Made by a program: the position numbers and the translations under genes. Shown piece after piece: positions 47,043 through 54,284 of a stretch of 64,000 nt of DNA (positions are counted from its first letter, which is position 1; each line of letters begins with the position of its first letter). The notes beneath the pieces are model-generated. The model did no database searches. It was given only the letters and a program-made list of their open reading frames with translations, and was not told the DNA's origin. Source of the DNA: Gemmatimonadota bacterium (GTDB lineage Bacteria; Gemmatimonadota; Gemmatimonadetes; Gemmatimonadales; GWC2-71-9); contig JAPULZ010000160.1 of the NCBI GenBank assembly GCA_027294455.1, positions 1-64,000 on the forward strand, written 5' to 3'.

Positions 47043-47654
47043 CTAGAGCCGCACCGCGAGCCCGGCCTGGATCACGACATTGATCGTCGCATCGGTGGTT
47101 TCGGTGCCCAGGTCGAACGGGAGAACGAAGTCGCCGACGATACTGAATTTTTGCGATAGCTCGGCATCGCCCCCGAACGACACGCTTCCAAAGAGGCTCG
47201 TGGCATCGTCGGCGGGGAAGGTGACACCGGGTTCTCCGGTGAACCGGTAGTGACGGATGCCGAGGGAGAAGCCCCCGCGAAACCGGATGGGAGTCTTGGG
47301 AATCTTACTGGTCATGCCCCCGAACGTTCCCGATACGCTGTACCGCTTGGCACTGCCGACGAGGGTGAGAATCCGGCTGTTCTCGAGCTCGACGTGTGGG
47401 GCAATCGCGAGCTGCACGCCGGCGTGAAGTCCCCCGGCGAGCAGCATGAGGGCGCGGGCCTCGAACGTGGCCGCCGCGCGCAGCTGCACCGCGCGGGTGG
47501 CGCCGGCGACGTCGCCTCGATCGAACAGGGTGTTGAACCCGGGCACGATCACGCCCGCGGCGGCTTCGAGCTGAATCGTCTGGGCCGAACTCGCCGTTGT
47601 GGCCGCACCGGTGGCCAGCATGGCAAGCCCGGCCGCGATGTGCTTCATGAGCAC
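47043..47654 (-). CDS. Exported protein, possible outer-membrane beta-barrel
   Basis: Product of 203 residues. A Sec signal (AAGLAMLATGAATTASSAQ) is cut before QTIQLEAAAG. The mature chain alternates polar and hydrophobic residues in repeated strands, for example FEARALMLLAGGLHAGVQLAIA and SIVGDFVLPFDLG, ending INVVIQAGLAVRL. The short final strand ending in a hydrophobic-aromatic-like pattern suggests a small outer-membrane barrel, though the last residue is Leu rather than Phe. No family recognised. Met1 or Met3 could be the start. It is alone, convergent with the zinc-ribbon gene. Confidence 0.65.
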   Translation of the reverse strand: MLMKHIAAGLAMLATGAATTASSAQTIQLEAAAGVIVPGFNTLFDRGDVAGATRAVQLRAAATFEARALMLLAGGLHAGVQLAIAPHVELENSRILTLVGSAKRYSVSGTFGGMTSKIPKTPIRFRGGFSLGIRHYRFTGEPGVTFPADDATSLFGSVSFGGDAELSQKFSIVGDFVLPFDLGTETTDATINVVIQAGLAVRL

Positions 47655-47973
47655 TCTCTCTTTGGCGCCCGTGGAAGCACACTACTCCGACTGCTTGCCC
47701 AATCTACGTTATCCGTCATCGAGGCGCTCGAACCTCGATGTCGTCCGGGTGTATCTCACAAGTCACCGGTCCGCCGGAGGAACGCCATGCACCGTCCGTC
47801 CACAAGGGCCTGGCGGTGCCCCGGGAGTTTGCGCGGCACGGCTTCGAGTGCGGTGTGATAGTCATCTGGACCCGCTGACATTGCCTACGACCCGATACGC
47901 CGTGGCGAACTAGCGGTACGGCACGAAACGATTCGATAACGATCGCGCTGCCAAGACCATCCATCTTTCAGGC
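47655..47973. other. Divergent intergenic region before recQ
   Basis: About 320 bases between the divergent barrel-like gene and recQ. It must hold both promoters, but no convincing -35/-10 pair, repeat or hairpin was found. Short ORFs cross it on both strands without recognisable sequence. It may include remains of a lost gene. Confidence 0.4.
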
Positions 47974-49236
47974 GTGGATGGTAGCGAAGCTTCTCTTCGT
48001 CGCGCTCGCGAGGTTCTCTCCGACGTCTGGGGATATCCGGACTTCCGCTGGGCGCAGCGCCGCGTGGTGCTGGGGGCTCTGCGAGGACGGGACGTGCTGG
48101 CGGTCCTGCCGACGGGCGGCGGGAAATCACTGTGCTTTCAAGTCCCGGCACTCGTGTTGCCCGGGACGACAATCGTCGTGTCGCCCCTGATTTCCCTCAT
48201 GGAAGACCAAGTGGCGGCCCTCGTCCGCCGAGGTGTCGCCGCGGCGTTGCTCAGCAGTTCGCAACGCCAGGCGGAGCAGCGTCGTGTCTGGGCCGATTAC
48301 GATGCCGGAAGGCTCAAACTGCTGTACGTGGCACCCGAACGCCTCGCGCAGCTTGTGGATCGCAAGCCGCCCCGTCCGCCGCCGTTGCTCGCCGTCGACG
48401 AGGCGCACTGCATCAGCGAGTGGGGCCACGATTTCCGCCCGCATTATCGCGCCCTCGGCAAACACCGCGCGGCCCTGGGTGGACCTCCGACGATCGCGCT
48501 GACCGCGTCCGCCACACCCTCCACCCGGGCGGACATCACCCGACTCTTGCGCCTGCGCCGCCCGGTGGTGGCGCTCAACTCGTTCGACCGGCCGAACCTC
48601 CACCTGAGCGTAAAACGCGCGAAGAGCGAGCTCACGCGCCTGCGGGAGACGGCGCTGTTGCTCAAGCGCCAGCCCGGAACCGCCATCGTGTACGTGCCCA
48701 CCCGCAATCGCACCGACGGCGTCGCGAGCGTGCTGCGACGGTGGGGATTTCGCGCGAGTCCGTACCATGCGGGCCTGCCGGCAGCCGACCGGAGCGCCTT
48801 GTTGCAGCAATTCATCGACGGCCGCATCCGTGTCATGGTGGCGACCAACGCCTTCGGGATGGGCATCGACAAAGCCGACGTCCGCCTCGTGATCCATCTC
48901 GGCATCCCTGCGCGCCCGGAGGCCTACTATCAGGAAGCCGGCCGCGCGGGACGGGACGGGAACCAGGCGTGGTGTCGTCTGCTGTGGCTCGAGGAGGATC
49001 TGCGGCTGGCCACCGCCATGGCCACGGGCACCGGCGTGCTTCGCGTCGGTCTGTCACGGGATCATCTCCGGGCCCGCACGGCCGGGTTGAGCACGATGCG
49101 CAAGTACGTGTCGAGCCGGGCGTGCCGCCGGAAGACCTTGCTCGAATACCTCGGCGAGAAGGTCAGTCACTGTGCGGGATGTGATCGTTGCCATCCGAGG
49201 GCCATCCACGACATGATTGTAGGCCTGACGAGCTGA
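47974..49236 (+). CDS. recQ: Short RecQ-type DNA helicase
   Basis: ATP-dependent 3'-5' helicase of 420 residues with a GTG start. Motifs are I LPTGGGKSLCFQVPAL, II DEAHCISEWGHDFRPHY, III ALTASATPSTR, V VMVATNAFGMGIDKADVR and VI YYQEAGRAGRDG. The zinc-binding cysteines are CRRKTLLEYLGE and CAGCDRC at the very end. The winged-helix and HRDC domains of full-length RecQ (about 600 residues) are absent, so it resembles the truncated RecQ forms found beside longer copies. The protein ends 15 residues after the zinc cysteines. Its stop lies in a short direct repeat that recurs 1.28 kb downstream. Confidence 0.92.
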   Translation: MDGSEASLRRAREVLSDVWGYPDFRWAQRRVVLGALRGRDVLAVLPTGGGKSLCFQVPALVLPGTTIVVSPLISLMEDQVAALVRRGVAAALLSSSQRQAEQRRVWADYDAGRLKLLYVAPERLAQLVDRKPPRPPPLLAVDEAHCISEWGHDFRPHYRALGKHRAALGGPPTIALTASATPSTRADITRLLRLRRPVVALNSFDRPNLHLSVKRAKSELTRLRETALLLKRQPGTAIVYVPTRNRTDGVASVLRRWGFRASPYHAGLPAADRSALLQQFIDGRIRVMVATNAFGMGIDKADVRLVIHLGIPARPEAYYQEAGRAGRDGNQAWCRLLWLEEDLRLATAMATGTGVLRVGLSRDHLRARTAGLSTMRKYVSSRACRRKTLLEYLGEKVSHCAGCDRCHPRAIHDMIVGLTS

Positions 49237-49243
49237 CCGGAGG
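49224..49243 (+). repeat. Direct repeat, left copy (RecQ stop + Shine-Dalgarno)
   Basis: The 20 bases at the RecQ stop match 50507-50526 at 18 of 20 positions (CC-Y-GACGAGCT-R-ACCGGAGG). Both copies contain a stop codon, then CCGGAGG, then the start of a small or real gene opening ATG-SCC-AAG. The 1.28 kb between them holds the methyltransferase, the cupin remnant and a membrane protein. Confidence 0.5.
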
Positions 49244-49248
49244 ATGCA

Positions 49249-49296
49249 ATGCCCAAGGTGCGCAAGCGTTACGTCGAAAAGCTCAAGAGGCCCTGA
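49249..49296 (+). other. Possible 15-codon peptide or truncated gene start
   Basis: An ATG 5 bases after GGAGG opens MPKVRKRYVEKLKRP and then a stop, immediately before the GTG of the next gene. The good ribosome site and a first triplet set similar to that of the protease gene at 50532 suggest the beginning of a lost gene. A real basic micropeptide is the alternative. Confidence 0.3.
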
Positions 49297-49297
49297 G

Positions 49298-49939
49298 GTG
49301 GATACCGCCCGGTACGTCGTGGCGCTGCTTGCCATCACCGTGTTTCCGGCGGCGATGCTGTACTGGCTGCTGGTCCACCAGTTTGTCCGCTTCTGGCGCC
49401 AGCTGGGGCTGGTCCCGTCTTATATCGTGCTGTTCGGCATCTTCTTTACGATGATCGGCGCCGTCTACGCTCTGCGTGGCACGCTGCTCGCGGCGGAATA
49501 CGGTACCAACTGGCTGTTCATCGGCATCGGCGGCGTCCTGTTCGTCGCGGGGAAGGTGGTGCAGGGATTCGCCCGCCGGCAGCTCTCGATAGCGACCTTC
49601 TTGGGCGTTCCCGAGCTCCAGCCGAGCGGGAAAGAAGGGCGGCTCCTCCAGCTGGGGATCTACCGACGGGTGCGGCATCCGCGGTACCTCGGGGTCATGC
49701 TGGGCACCGTCGCCATGGCACTGTTCACCAACTACCTCGCCGCATACGCGGTCGCGGTGATTGCCTTCCCCTGGCTGCATCTGATCATGGTGCTCGAGGA
49801 GCGCGAGTTGCTGGATCGGTTCGGCGAGGCGTATCGCACATATCAGCAGCAGGTGCCGCGGCTCGTGCCGCGGCGATCTCGCGCTGCCGGGTCGACCACA
49901 TCGGGATCGCCCTCGCAGGCCAGGTCGGCGTCGCGATGA
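49298..49939 (+). CDS. Isoprenylcysteine methyltransferase-like membrane protein with aberrant tail
   Basis: Integral-membrane protein of 213 residues with four to five helices (for example YVVALLAITVFPAAMLYWLL and LFGIFFTMIGAVYAL). The C-terminal block is that of ICMT/phospholipid methyltransferases: YRRVRHPRYLGVMLGTVAMA and EERELLDRFGEAYRTYQQQV. SAM binds in this part in relatives. The natural family end VPRLVPR is passed at 49873. The last 21 residues (from RSRAAG) are not family sequence but the wrong frame of a cupin gene. The gene therefore seems to have lost its own stop in a deletion. The GTG start is picked by the first helix; it has no good Shine-Dalgarno sequence. Confidence 0.7.
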   Translation: MDTARYVVALLAITVFPAAMLYWLLVHQFVRFWRQLGLVPSYIVLFGIFFTMIGAVYALRGTLLAAEYGTNWLFIGIGGVLFVAGKVVQGFARRQLSIATFLGVPELQPSGKEGRLLQLGIYRRVRHPRYLGVMLGTVAMALFTNYLAAYAVAVIAFPWLHLIMVLEERELLDRFGEAYRTYQQQVPRLVPRRSRAAGSTTSGSPSQARSASR

Positions 49940-50070
49940 ACGACGGCCGCGAGTTCGTGCTCTCGGCCGGCGATCTCTTCACCATCGGGCCCGGCCACGA
50001 CAGCTGGGTCGTGGGCGACGAGCCACACGTGTCACTGCACTTCATGGGAGCGGACGAGTATGCCACCTGA
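49874..50070 (+). pseudogene. 5'-truncated cupin-domain gene
   Basis: In the frame one base behind the methyltransferase, translation reads CRVDHIGIALAGQVGVAMND, then GREFVLSAGDLFTIGPGHDSW and VVGDEPHVSLHFMGADEYAT. This is the second half of a small cupin (DUF-type beta barrel with GPGHD and VVGDEP). No in-frame start precedes it and the first half of the barrel is missing. An internal ATG (49936) could give 44 residues. Its stop overlaps the next gene's ATG by 8 spaced bases, as in an operon, which supports that this frame was once a real gene. Confidence 0.75.
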
Positions 50071-50446
50071 GGTCCGACGCAACGCCACCCTGCTGATCGC
50101 CGCGGTCGCGGGGAGCGTTCTCACTCTCCGTGCGTCACTCGCACTTTCGCCCGAGTCGGACTTCTACGTGGGCTCGTACAACGTCCATCACCTCTTCCTC
50201 GGTCTCCTGCTCATCACCGCGGGGGGCATCCCGCTGGCATTGTTCCGTGGCGCCTCGCGCCGCAGGGACCTCGCAGTCGTCGTGTTCGGGGTGGGCCTCG
50301 GCATGGCGCTCGACGAGTGGGTCTACCTGATTGCCACCGACGGAAGCAACGCTTCCTACCTGCTTCCGGTTTCGTTCTGGGGCAGCCTGATCGTCGTCGG
50401 GCTCGCGCTGCTGTACGCCGTCACGCTCGCGGTACGCCGGGTGTGA
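50060..50446 (+). CDS. Small multipass membrane protein, unknown function
   Basis: Product of 128 residues with about four hydrophobic helices (for example LLIAAVAGSVLTLRASLAL and VYLIATDGSNASYLLP near the third loop). Distinct segments are YNVHHLFLGLLLITAGG and GVGLGMALDEWVYL, whose His-His and Asp-Glu in the membrane could bind a metal or heme; that is only a suggestion. It overlaps the cupin remnant. No family recognised. Confidence 0.6.
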   Translation: MPPEVRRNATLLIAAVAGSVLTLRASLALSPESDFYVGSYNVHHLFLGLLLITAGGIPLALFRGASRRRDLAVVVFGVGLGMALDEWVYLIATDGSNASYLLPVSFWGSLIVVGLALLYAVTLAVRRV

Positions 50447-50480
50447 AGTGAATGAGAAATCGAAGGGGGGGGAATACCGC

Positions 50481-50519
50481 ATGAGCGATCAACGTGTGCC
50501 GCAGGACCCGACGAGCTAA
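50481..50519 (+). other. Possible 12-codon ORF or truncated gene start
   Basis: A purine-rich AAGGGGGGGGAAT site precedes ATG, which reads MSDQRVPQDPTS and then a stop lying in the right copy of the direct repeat. It may be the front of a deleted gene or a leader peptide for the protease that follows 13 bases later. Evidence is minimal. Confidence 0.25.
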
Positions 50520-50526
50520 CCGGAGG
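50507..50526 (+). repeat. Direct repeat, right copy
   Basis: Second copy of the 20-base sequence at the RecQ stop, differing at two positions. It ends in the CCGGAGG ribosome site of the trypsin-like protease gene. Confidence 0.5.
50521..50526 (+). promoter_or_regulatory. Ribosome binding site (CGGAGG) of the protease gene
   Basis: CGGAGG ends 5 bases before ATG 50532 and selects this start over an in-frame GTG two codons earlier, which lies on the site itself. Confidence 0.65.
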
Positions 50527-50531
50527 TGTGC

Positions 50532-51671
50532 ATGGCCAAGAAGACGACCACGACGCGGAAGCAGGCGACCACGCTGCGCGAGCTGGCCAGGGTCCGGGCC
50601 GACAACCGGGAGAAGTTGAACGCCATTGTGGGCAATCAGGGCACGGCGCTGGGCCGCAAGAATTACGACGGGCAGGGAGGTCCGACGGGCGCGCCGTGCA
50701 TCATCGTCTACATCCCCCACAAGATGCACCGGAAACTCCTGTCGAAACGCATGCGGATCCCGAGGAAGCTACGGTCGGCCGACGGCACCCTCGAAGCCAG
50801 GACGGACGTCGTGGTGACGACCAGTCCCGTGACCGCGAAGGACATCCCCCCGCTGGACGAAGCGAATCAGGAGCTCGTCGCCAAACTGCAGTGGTTCGAC
50901 GGCACATTGGATCACATTCCGGTTGGGGCTCAGGTGGGATTCGGCGAGTGGGAAGAGGACGAGATCGAGGGATTCGTCGGCACCATTGGCTATGTGGTGC
51001 GCTCCACGAAGAAGGGCGAGGAAGGGATGGTGGGCTTGCTCACCAATCAACACGTCGGCGTGCGATCGGGGCATTCCCTCTACATCCCTGGGTACGACCA
51101 ACAATCGATCCGAGTGGGACTCACGCGGCGGGTGATGGAATACATGCCCGACGATCAGTGGCTCGAGGGGATCGACGAGACCTACGCCTTTGTCCACACC
51201 GACGCCGCATTCGTCGAGGTCGAGGAATCACTCCACGAGCTGCTGCGCAACGAGTGGCCCGTTCCGGATGGATCGTTCGGCGCACCGCTACCCATCGAGC
51301 TCGACACCATGGACGTGATCGGACTCAAGGTCAAAAAGGTCGGCAGAACGACCGGACTCCAGCGGGGAACCGTCGTGGCGTTCGGGTACGGCGTAACCGG
51401 CGATTCGGAACACATCGACCGCGCGGTGGGGAGAGAACCGGCCAACTTCTATACGGACCTGGTGATCGCGCCGGACCAAAAAGGAAAGTCCTTCAGTGCA
51501 AGCGGCGACTCCGGCTCGGCCATCTTGACCGATGACGGTGAGAACCGTCCGGTGGGACTCTTGTGGGGTGGGTGGCCGGAAGACATCGGCCGCGGCCGCG
51601 GCGTGGAAGATGTCACCTTTGCCATCGGCCTGTCTCGCGTACTGAAAGCCATGGAGCTCGAGTTGCTCTAG
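50532..51671 (+). CDS. Nal1-like trypsin-fold serine protease, cytoplasmic
   Basis: Product of 379 residues without a signal peptide; the N terminus is Lys/Thr-rich (MAKKTTTTRKQATT). The likely triad is His174 (LLTNQHVG), Asp224 (VHTDAAFVEVE) and Ser327 (SASGDSGSAILTDD). This order and the GLKVKKVGRTTGLQRGTV strand resemble the plant NARROW LEAF 1 type of chymotrypsin-fold proteases found in scattered bacteria. Between residues 40 and 110 there is a domain without a match. What it cuts is unknown. It stands alone with its own ribosome site, downstream of a zone of gene fragments. A second open frame over the same DNA is a codon-position shadow. Confidence 0.8.
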   Translation: MAKKTTTTRKQATTLRELARVRADNREKLNAIVGNQGTALGRKNYDGQGGPTGAPCIIVYIPHKMHRKLLSKRMRIPRKLRSADGTLEARTDVVVTTSPVTAKDIPPLDEANQELVAKLQWFDGTLDHIPVGAQVGFGEWEEDEIEGFVGTIGYVVRSTKKGEEGMVGLLTNQHVGVRSGHSLYIPGYDQQSIRVGLTRRVMEYMPDDQWLEGIDETYAFVHTDAAFVEVEESLHELLRNEWPVPDGSFGAPLPIELDTMDVIGLKVKKVGRTTGLQRGTVVAFGYGVTGDSEHIDRAVGREPANFYTDLVIAPDQKGKSFSASGDSGSAILTDDGENRPVGLLWGGWPEDIGRGRGVEDVTFAIGLSRVLKAMELELL

Positions 51672-51780
51672 CCTATTCCATCACTGCTCCATGGCGGTTC
51701 TCGACCGACTGGCACGCGCCGGGTTGCGGGTGCAGGTTCCCTAGACAACCGCACGTTCGCGGTAAGCAGAGGAGTTACGC

Positions 51781-53073
51781 ATGACGCAGGGGAACAACAC
51801 CGCCGCTCCCTCGACGGACGATTCCACAAAGTCCACCATCAGCCGGCGGGCCCTCCTGGCTGGCGCGGCCGGAGCTGCGGGCGCCGCGTTTATCGCCGGA
51901 CCGTCGGCTTCCGCGGCGTCGCCGGAAGCCACCGGCGCACCACGACAAGTCCAGGGAGATCCCACCAACGTGCTGGGCCGGCCGGCCAGCGAGGTGGGGC
52001 GGCGCGCGGAGTTCGAGCACCCCACACGCATGGTATCCGCTTCGCCCGGGGGCGTGTCCCGCACGCCGCTGCAGGATCTCGATGGCATCATCACGCCGTC
52101 GGACTTGCACTTCGAGCGCCACCACGCGGGCGTTCCGCGTATCGATCCGGCGACCTACTCGTTGCTGATTCATGGCATGGTGGAACGGCCGATGATGTTC
52201 ACGCTGGACGACCTCAAGCGATTCCCGTCGCAGTCGCGCATCTACTTCCTGGAATGCTCGGGTAACGGCGGCGGCGGGTTCTCCCTCACGCCGCGACCCG
52301 AGCGGACGCCGCAACAAATCGACGGGCTGGTGAGCACGAGCGAATGGATCGGCGTGCCCCTCGCCACGCTGTTCCGGGAATGCGGTGTGGGTCCCGACGC
52401 GACCTGGTTCCTGGCGGAAGGCATAGATGCCGCGCTCATGACGCGCAGCATCCCGGTCGAGAAGGCATTGGACGACGCTCTGATCGCCTACGGCCAAAAC
52501 GGCGAAGCCATCCGGCCGGAACAAGGCTATCCGGCGCGGCTCTTCCTACCGGGCTGGGAAGGCAACACGTGCGTGAAGTGGATCAGACGCATCGAGCTGT
52601 CGGATCGGCCGTTCATGACCCGGGATGAGACATCCAAGTATACCGATCCACTGGCCGACGGCACCGCACGGATGTTCAGCTTCGAGATAGACGCCAAGTC
52701 TATCATCACCTACCCGGCGCATCCCGTACGGCTCACCGCCCCGGGCTGGCACGAGATCACCGGCGTGGCATGGAGCGGGCGCGGCAAGGTCACGCGCGTC
52801 GACGTGAGCGTGGACGACGGGCGGACCTGGGCGCCTGCGGAGCTCGCCGAACCGGTGCTGTCGAAATGCCAAACCCGGTTTCGCTATCTGTGGAACCGGA
52901 CGGCCGAAGACGCGGTGATCATGAGCCGCGCGACAGACGACACGGGATACGTGCAACCCTTCGTGCAACAGCTGCGAGACGCGCGAGGCATTGGGACGCG
53001 GTATCACTACAACAGCATTCGTGCGTGGACGGTTCGGGCGAACGGGACGGTCGTATTCGGGAGGGGAGGGTGA
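51781..53073 (+). CDS. soxC: SoxC-like molybdopterin sulfane/sulfite dehydrogenase subunit
   Basis: Periplasmic molybdenum enzyme of 430 residues. A Tat signal carries SRRALLAGAAGAAG with Arg22-Arg23. Cys159 in IYFLECSGN is the expected Mo ligand. The oxidoreductase molybdopterin domain (about 110-290) includes YGQNGEAIRPEQGYPARLF and GWEGNTCVKWIRRIELSD. The Mo-cofactor dimerisation domain (about 320-420) includes VDVSVDDGRTWAPAEL. SoxC works with the cytochrome SoxD in the thiosulfate-oxidising system; related forms act as sulfite dehydrogenases. AGAGGAG lies 6 bases before the ATG. The next gene supplies the cytochrome. No soxXYZAB genes are in the window, so free sulfite is a likely substrate. 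Confidence 0.92.
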   Translation: MTQGNNTAAPSTDDSTKSTISRRALLAGAAGAAGAAFIAGPSASAASPEATGAPRQVQGDPTNVLGRPASEVGRRAEFEHPTRMVSASPGGVSRTPLQDLDGIITPSDLHFERHHAGVPRIDPATYSLLIHGMVERPMMFTLDDLKRFPSQSRIYFLECSGNGGGGFSLTPRPERTPQQIDGLVSTSEWIGVPLATLFRECGVGPDATWFLAEGIDAALMTRSIPVEKALDDALIAYGQNGEAIRPEQGYPARLFLPGWEGNTCVKWIRRIELSDRPFMTRDETSKYTDPLADGTARMFSFEIDAKSIITYPAHPVRLTAPGWHEITGVAWSGRGKVTRVDVSVDDGRTWAPAELAEPVLSKCQTRFRYLWNRTAEDAVIMSRATDDTGYVQPFVQQLRDARGIGTRYHYNSIRAWTVRANGTVVFGRGG

Positions 53074-53669
53074 GCGCCATGAACCGATTGCTTGGTGGAT
53101 GCACGTTGCTCGCGGGCCTGGCATGCGCGGTCGGCGAAGGGGCCACGCCGCACCGGGCGGCGCCACCCCAATCAGGCTCAGCGGCGTTCGGCATTGGGCG
53201 CACCGCAACCGCAGAAGAAATCGCGGCGTGGGACATCGACATCATGCCCGACGGCACCGGGCTGCCACCGGGGAGTGGGAGCGTCGCGCGAGGCATGGCG
53301 CTCTATGCCGCGCAGTGTGCCAGTTGCCACGGCCCCACCGGGGTCGAAGGCCCCTACAATGTGCTGGTGGGCCGAGTGCCCGGCGACGCGTTTCCGTTCG
53401 GCAACGATCCGTCGGTGCGATCGACGATCGGGAACTACTGGCCGTACGCCACCACACTGTACGATTACATCAATCGCACGATGCCGTTCGAGGCACGGGG
53501 GAATTTACAGCCGGACGAGATCTACAGTTTCGTGGCCGCGCTGCTGCACATGAACGGCATCATCGGAGAAGACGAGGTGATGAACGCCGAGACCCTACCC
53601 GAGGTGCGCATGCCTGCGCGGGATCGGTTCGTGCGGGACGACCGCACGGGAGGGGCCGAGATTCGTTAG
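53070..53669 (+). CDS. soxD: SoxD-like monoheme c-type cytochrome
   Basis: Electron acceptor for the preceding dehydrogenase, 199 residues. An N-terminal hydrophobic signal (LLGGCTLLAGLAC) exports it. The heme site is Cys83-A-S-Cys86-His87 and the axial Met is probably Met138 in NRTMPF. FGIGRTATAEEIAAWDIDI and YWPYATTLYDYI are SoxD features. Full SoxD proteins carry two cytochrome domains; only one is here. GTG overlapping the soxC stop is the start, with ATG three codons later as an alternative. Its stop overlaps the convergent membrane-protein gene by 4 bases. Confidence 0.88.
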   Translation: MSAMNRLLGGCTLLAGLACAVGEGATPHRAAPPQSGSAAFGIGRTATAEEIAAWDIDIMPDGTGLPPGSGSVARGMALYAAQCASCHGPTGVEGPYNVLVGRVPGDAFPFGNDPSVRSTIGNYWPYATTLYDYINRTMPFEARGNLQPDEIYSFVAALLHMNGIIGEDEVMNAETLPEVRMPARDRFVRDDRTGGAEIR

Positions 53670-54169
53670 GCGGCGTCTTCGGGCGGCAGGCTCGGACGGG
53701 TCCACTGCCGGGAAATCCGTCGCAGCGCAAGCGATATCCGGGAGATCCGTTCCGGTTTCGGGTCGGGAATCCCCGCCGACTCCATCACTTCGACGACGGT
53801 GTCCGCCAGTTGCTTCTGGATCGCGGCGATTTCGTCCTCGGCTTTCTCCAAATCGCCAAAGCCCCGGTTCTTGTCCACCACCGCCCAGTTCAGGCGACTC
53901 ACGTCGCGCAGGAACCTGTCTACCGCCTTGCGCAACCGGCTGTACCGGCGCAGGGGCTGGGGGGCCTCCCGCTGGATGATGATGGGTGGGAACTGGCGGG
54001 ACAGCCAGTAGATGGGCCACACGATGGGCAAGAGGGCCACCATGCCGAGCCGGACTCGGGTGACCGGATCGGCGATCCCCGCCAACACGTACGCCTCGGT
54101 CGCGACGCCGCCGATCATCAGCACGGCCACGATAATGGTTTCGGAATTGAAGCCGATGTTCTTTCTCAT
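53666..54169 (-). CDS. Two-helix membrane protein with cytoplasmic coiled region, unknown
   Basis: Product of 167 residues. Two membrane helices lie at about 10-30 and 43-58, joined by a short loop. A conserved-looking SRQFPPIIIQREAP follows. The rest is helical and charged (LEKAEDEIAAIQKQLADTVVEVM), likely cytoplasmic and coiled. No family recognised. It lies convergent to soxD and downstream of the LytTR regulator on the same strand, 115 bases away, so it could be part of that regulon or simply a neighbour. Confidence 0.6.
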   Translation of the reverse strand: MRKNIGFNSETIIVAVLMIGGVATEAYVLAGIADPVTRVRLGMVALLPIVWPIYWLSRQFPPIIIQREAPQPLRRYSRLRKAVDRFLRDVSRLNWAVVDKNRGFGDLEKAEDEIAAIQKQLADTVVEVMESAGIPDPKPERISRISLALRRISRQWTRPSLPPEDAA

Positions 54170-54284
54170 GATGTTCCGCCTGGGACGGCTGGTTTGGTCC
54201 CGAAAGGTAGGAGGACCGTGGGGTTTCGGTCGTGTTGCAGGTCACAGTGGGTCGCGTCGGCTTGGGTCACAGAGCCTCGATCCC

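Noticed and set aside
47599-47913. Short ORFs between the barrel-like gene and recQ
   Set aside because: No ribosome site, no recognisable sequence, and frames on both strands look alike; treated as non-coding.
50446-50526. Integron attC-like site before the protease gene
   Set aside because: Although GAGCTAACC looks a little like RYYYAAC, no matching GTTRRRY and no long imperfect palindrome were found, and no integrase is present.
50528-51535. Second long open frame over the trypsin-like protease
   Set aside because: It is shifted against the frame that carries TNQHV and GDSGS and has only Arg/Gly-rich shadow composition.
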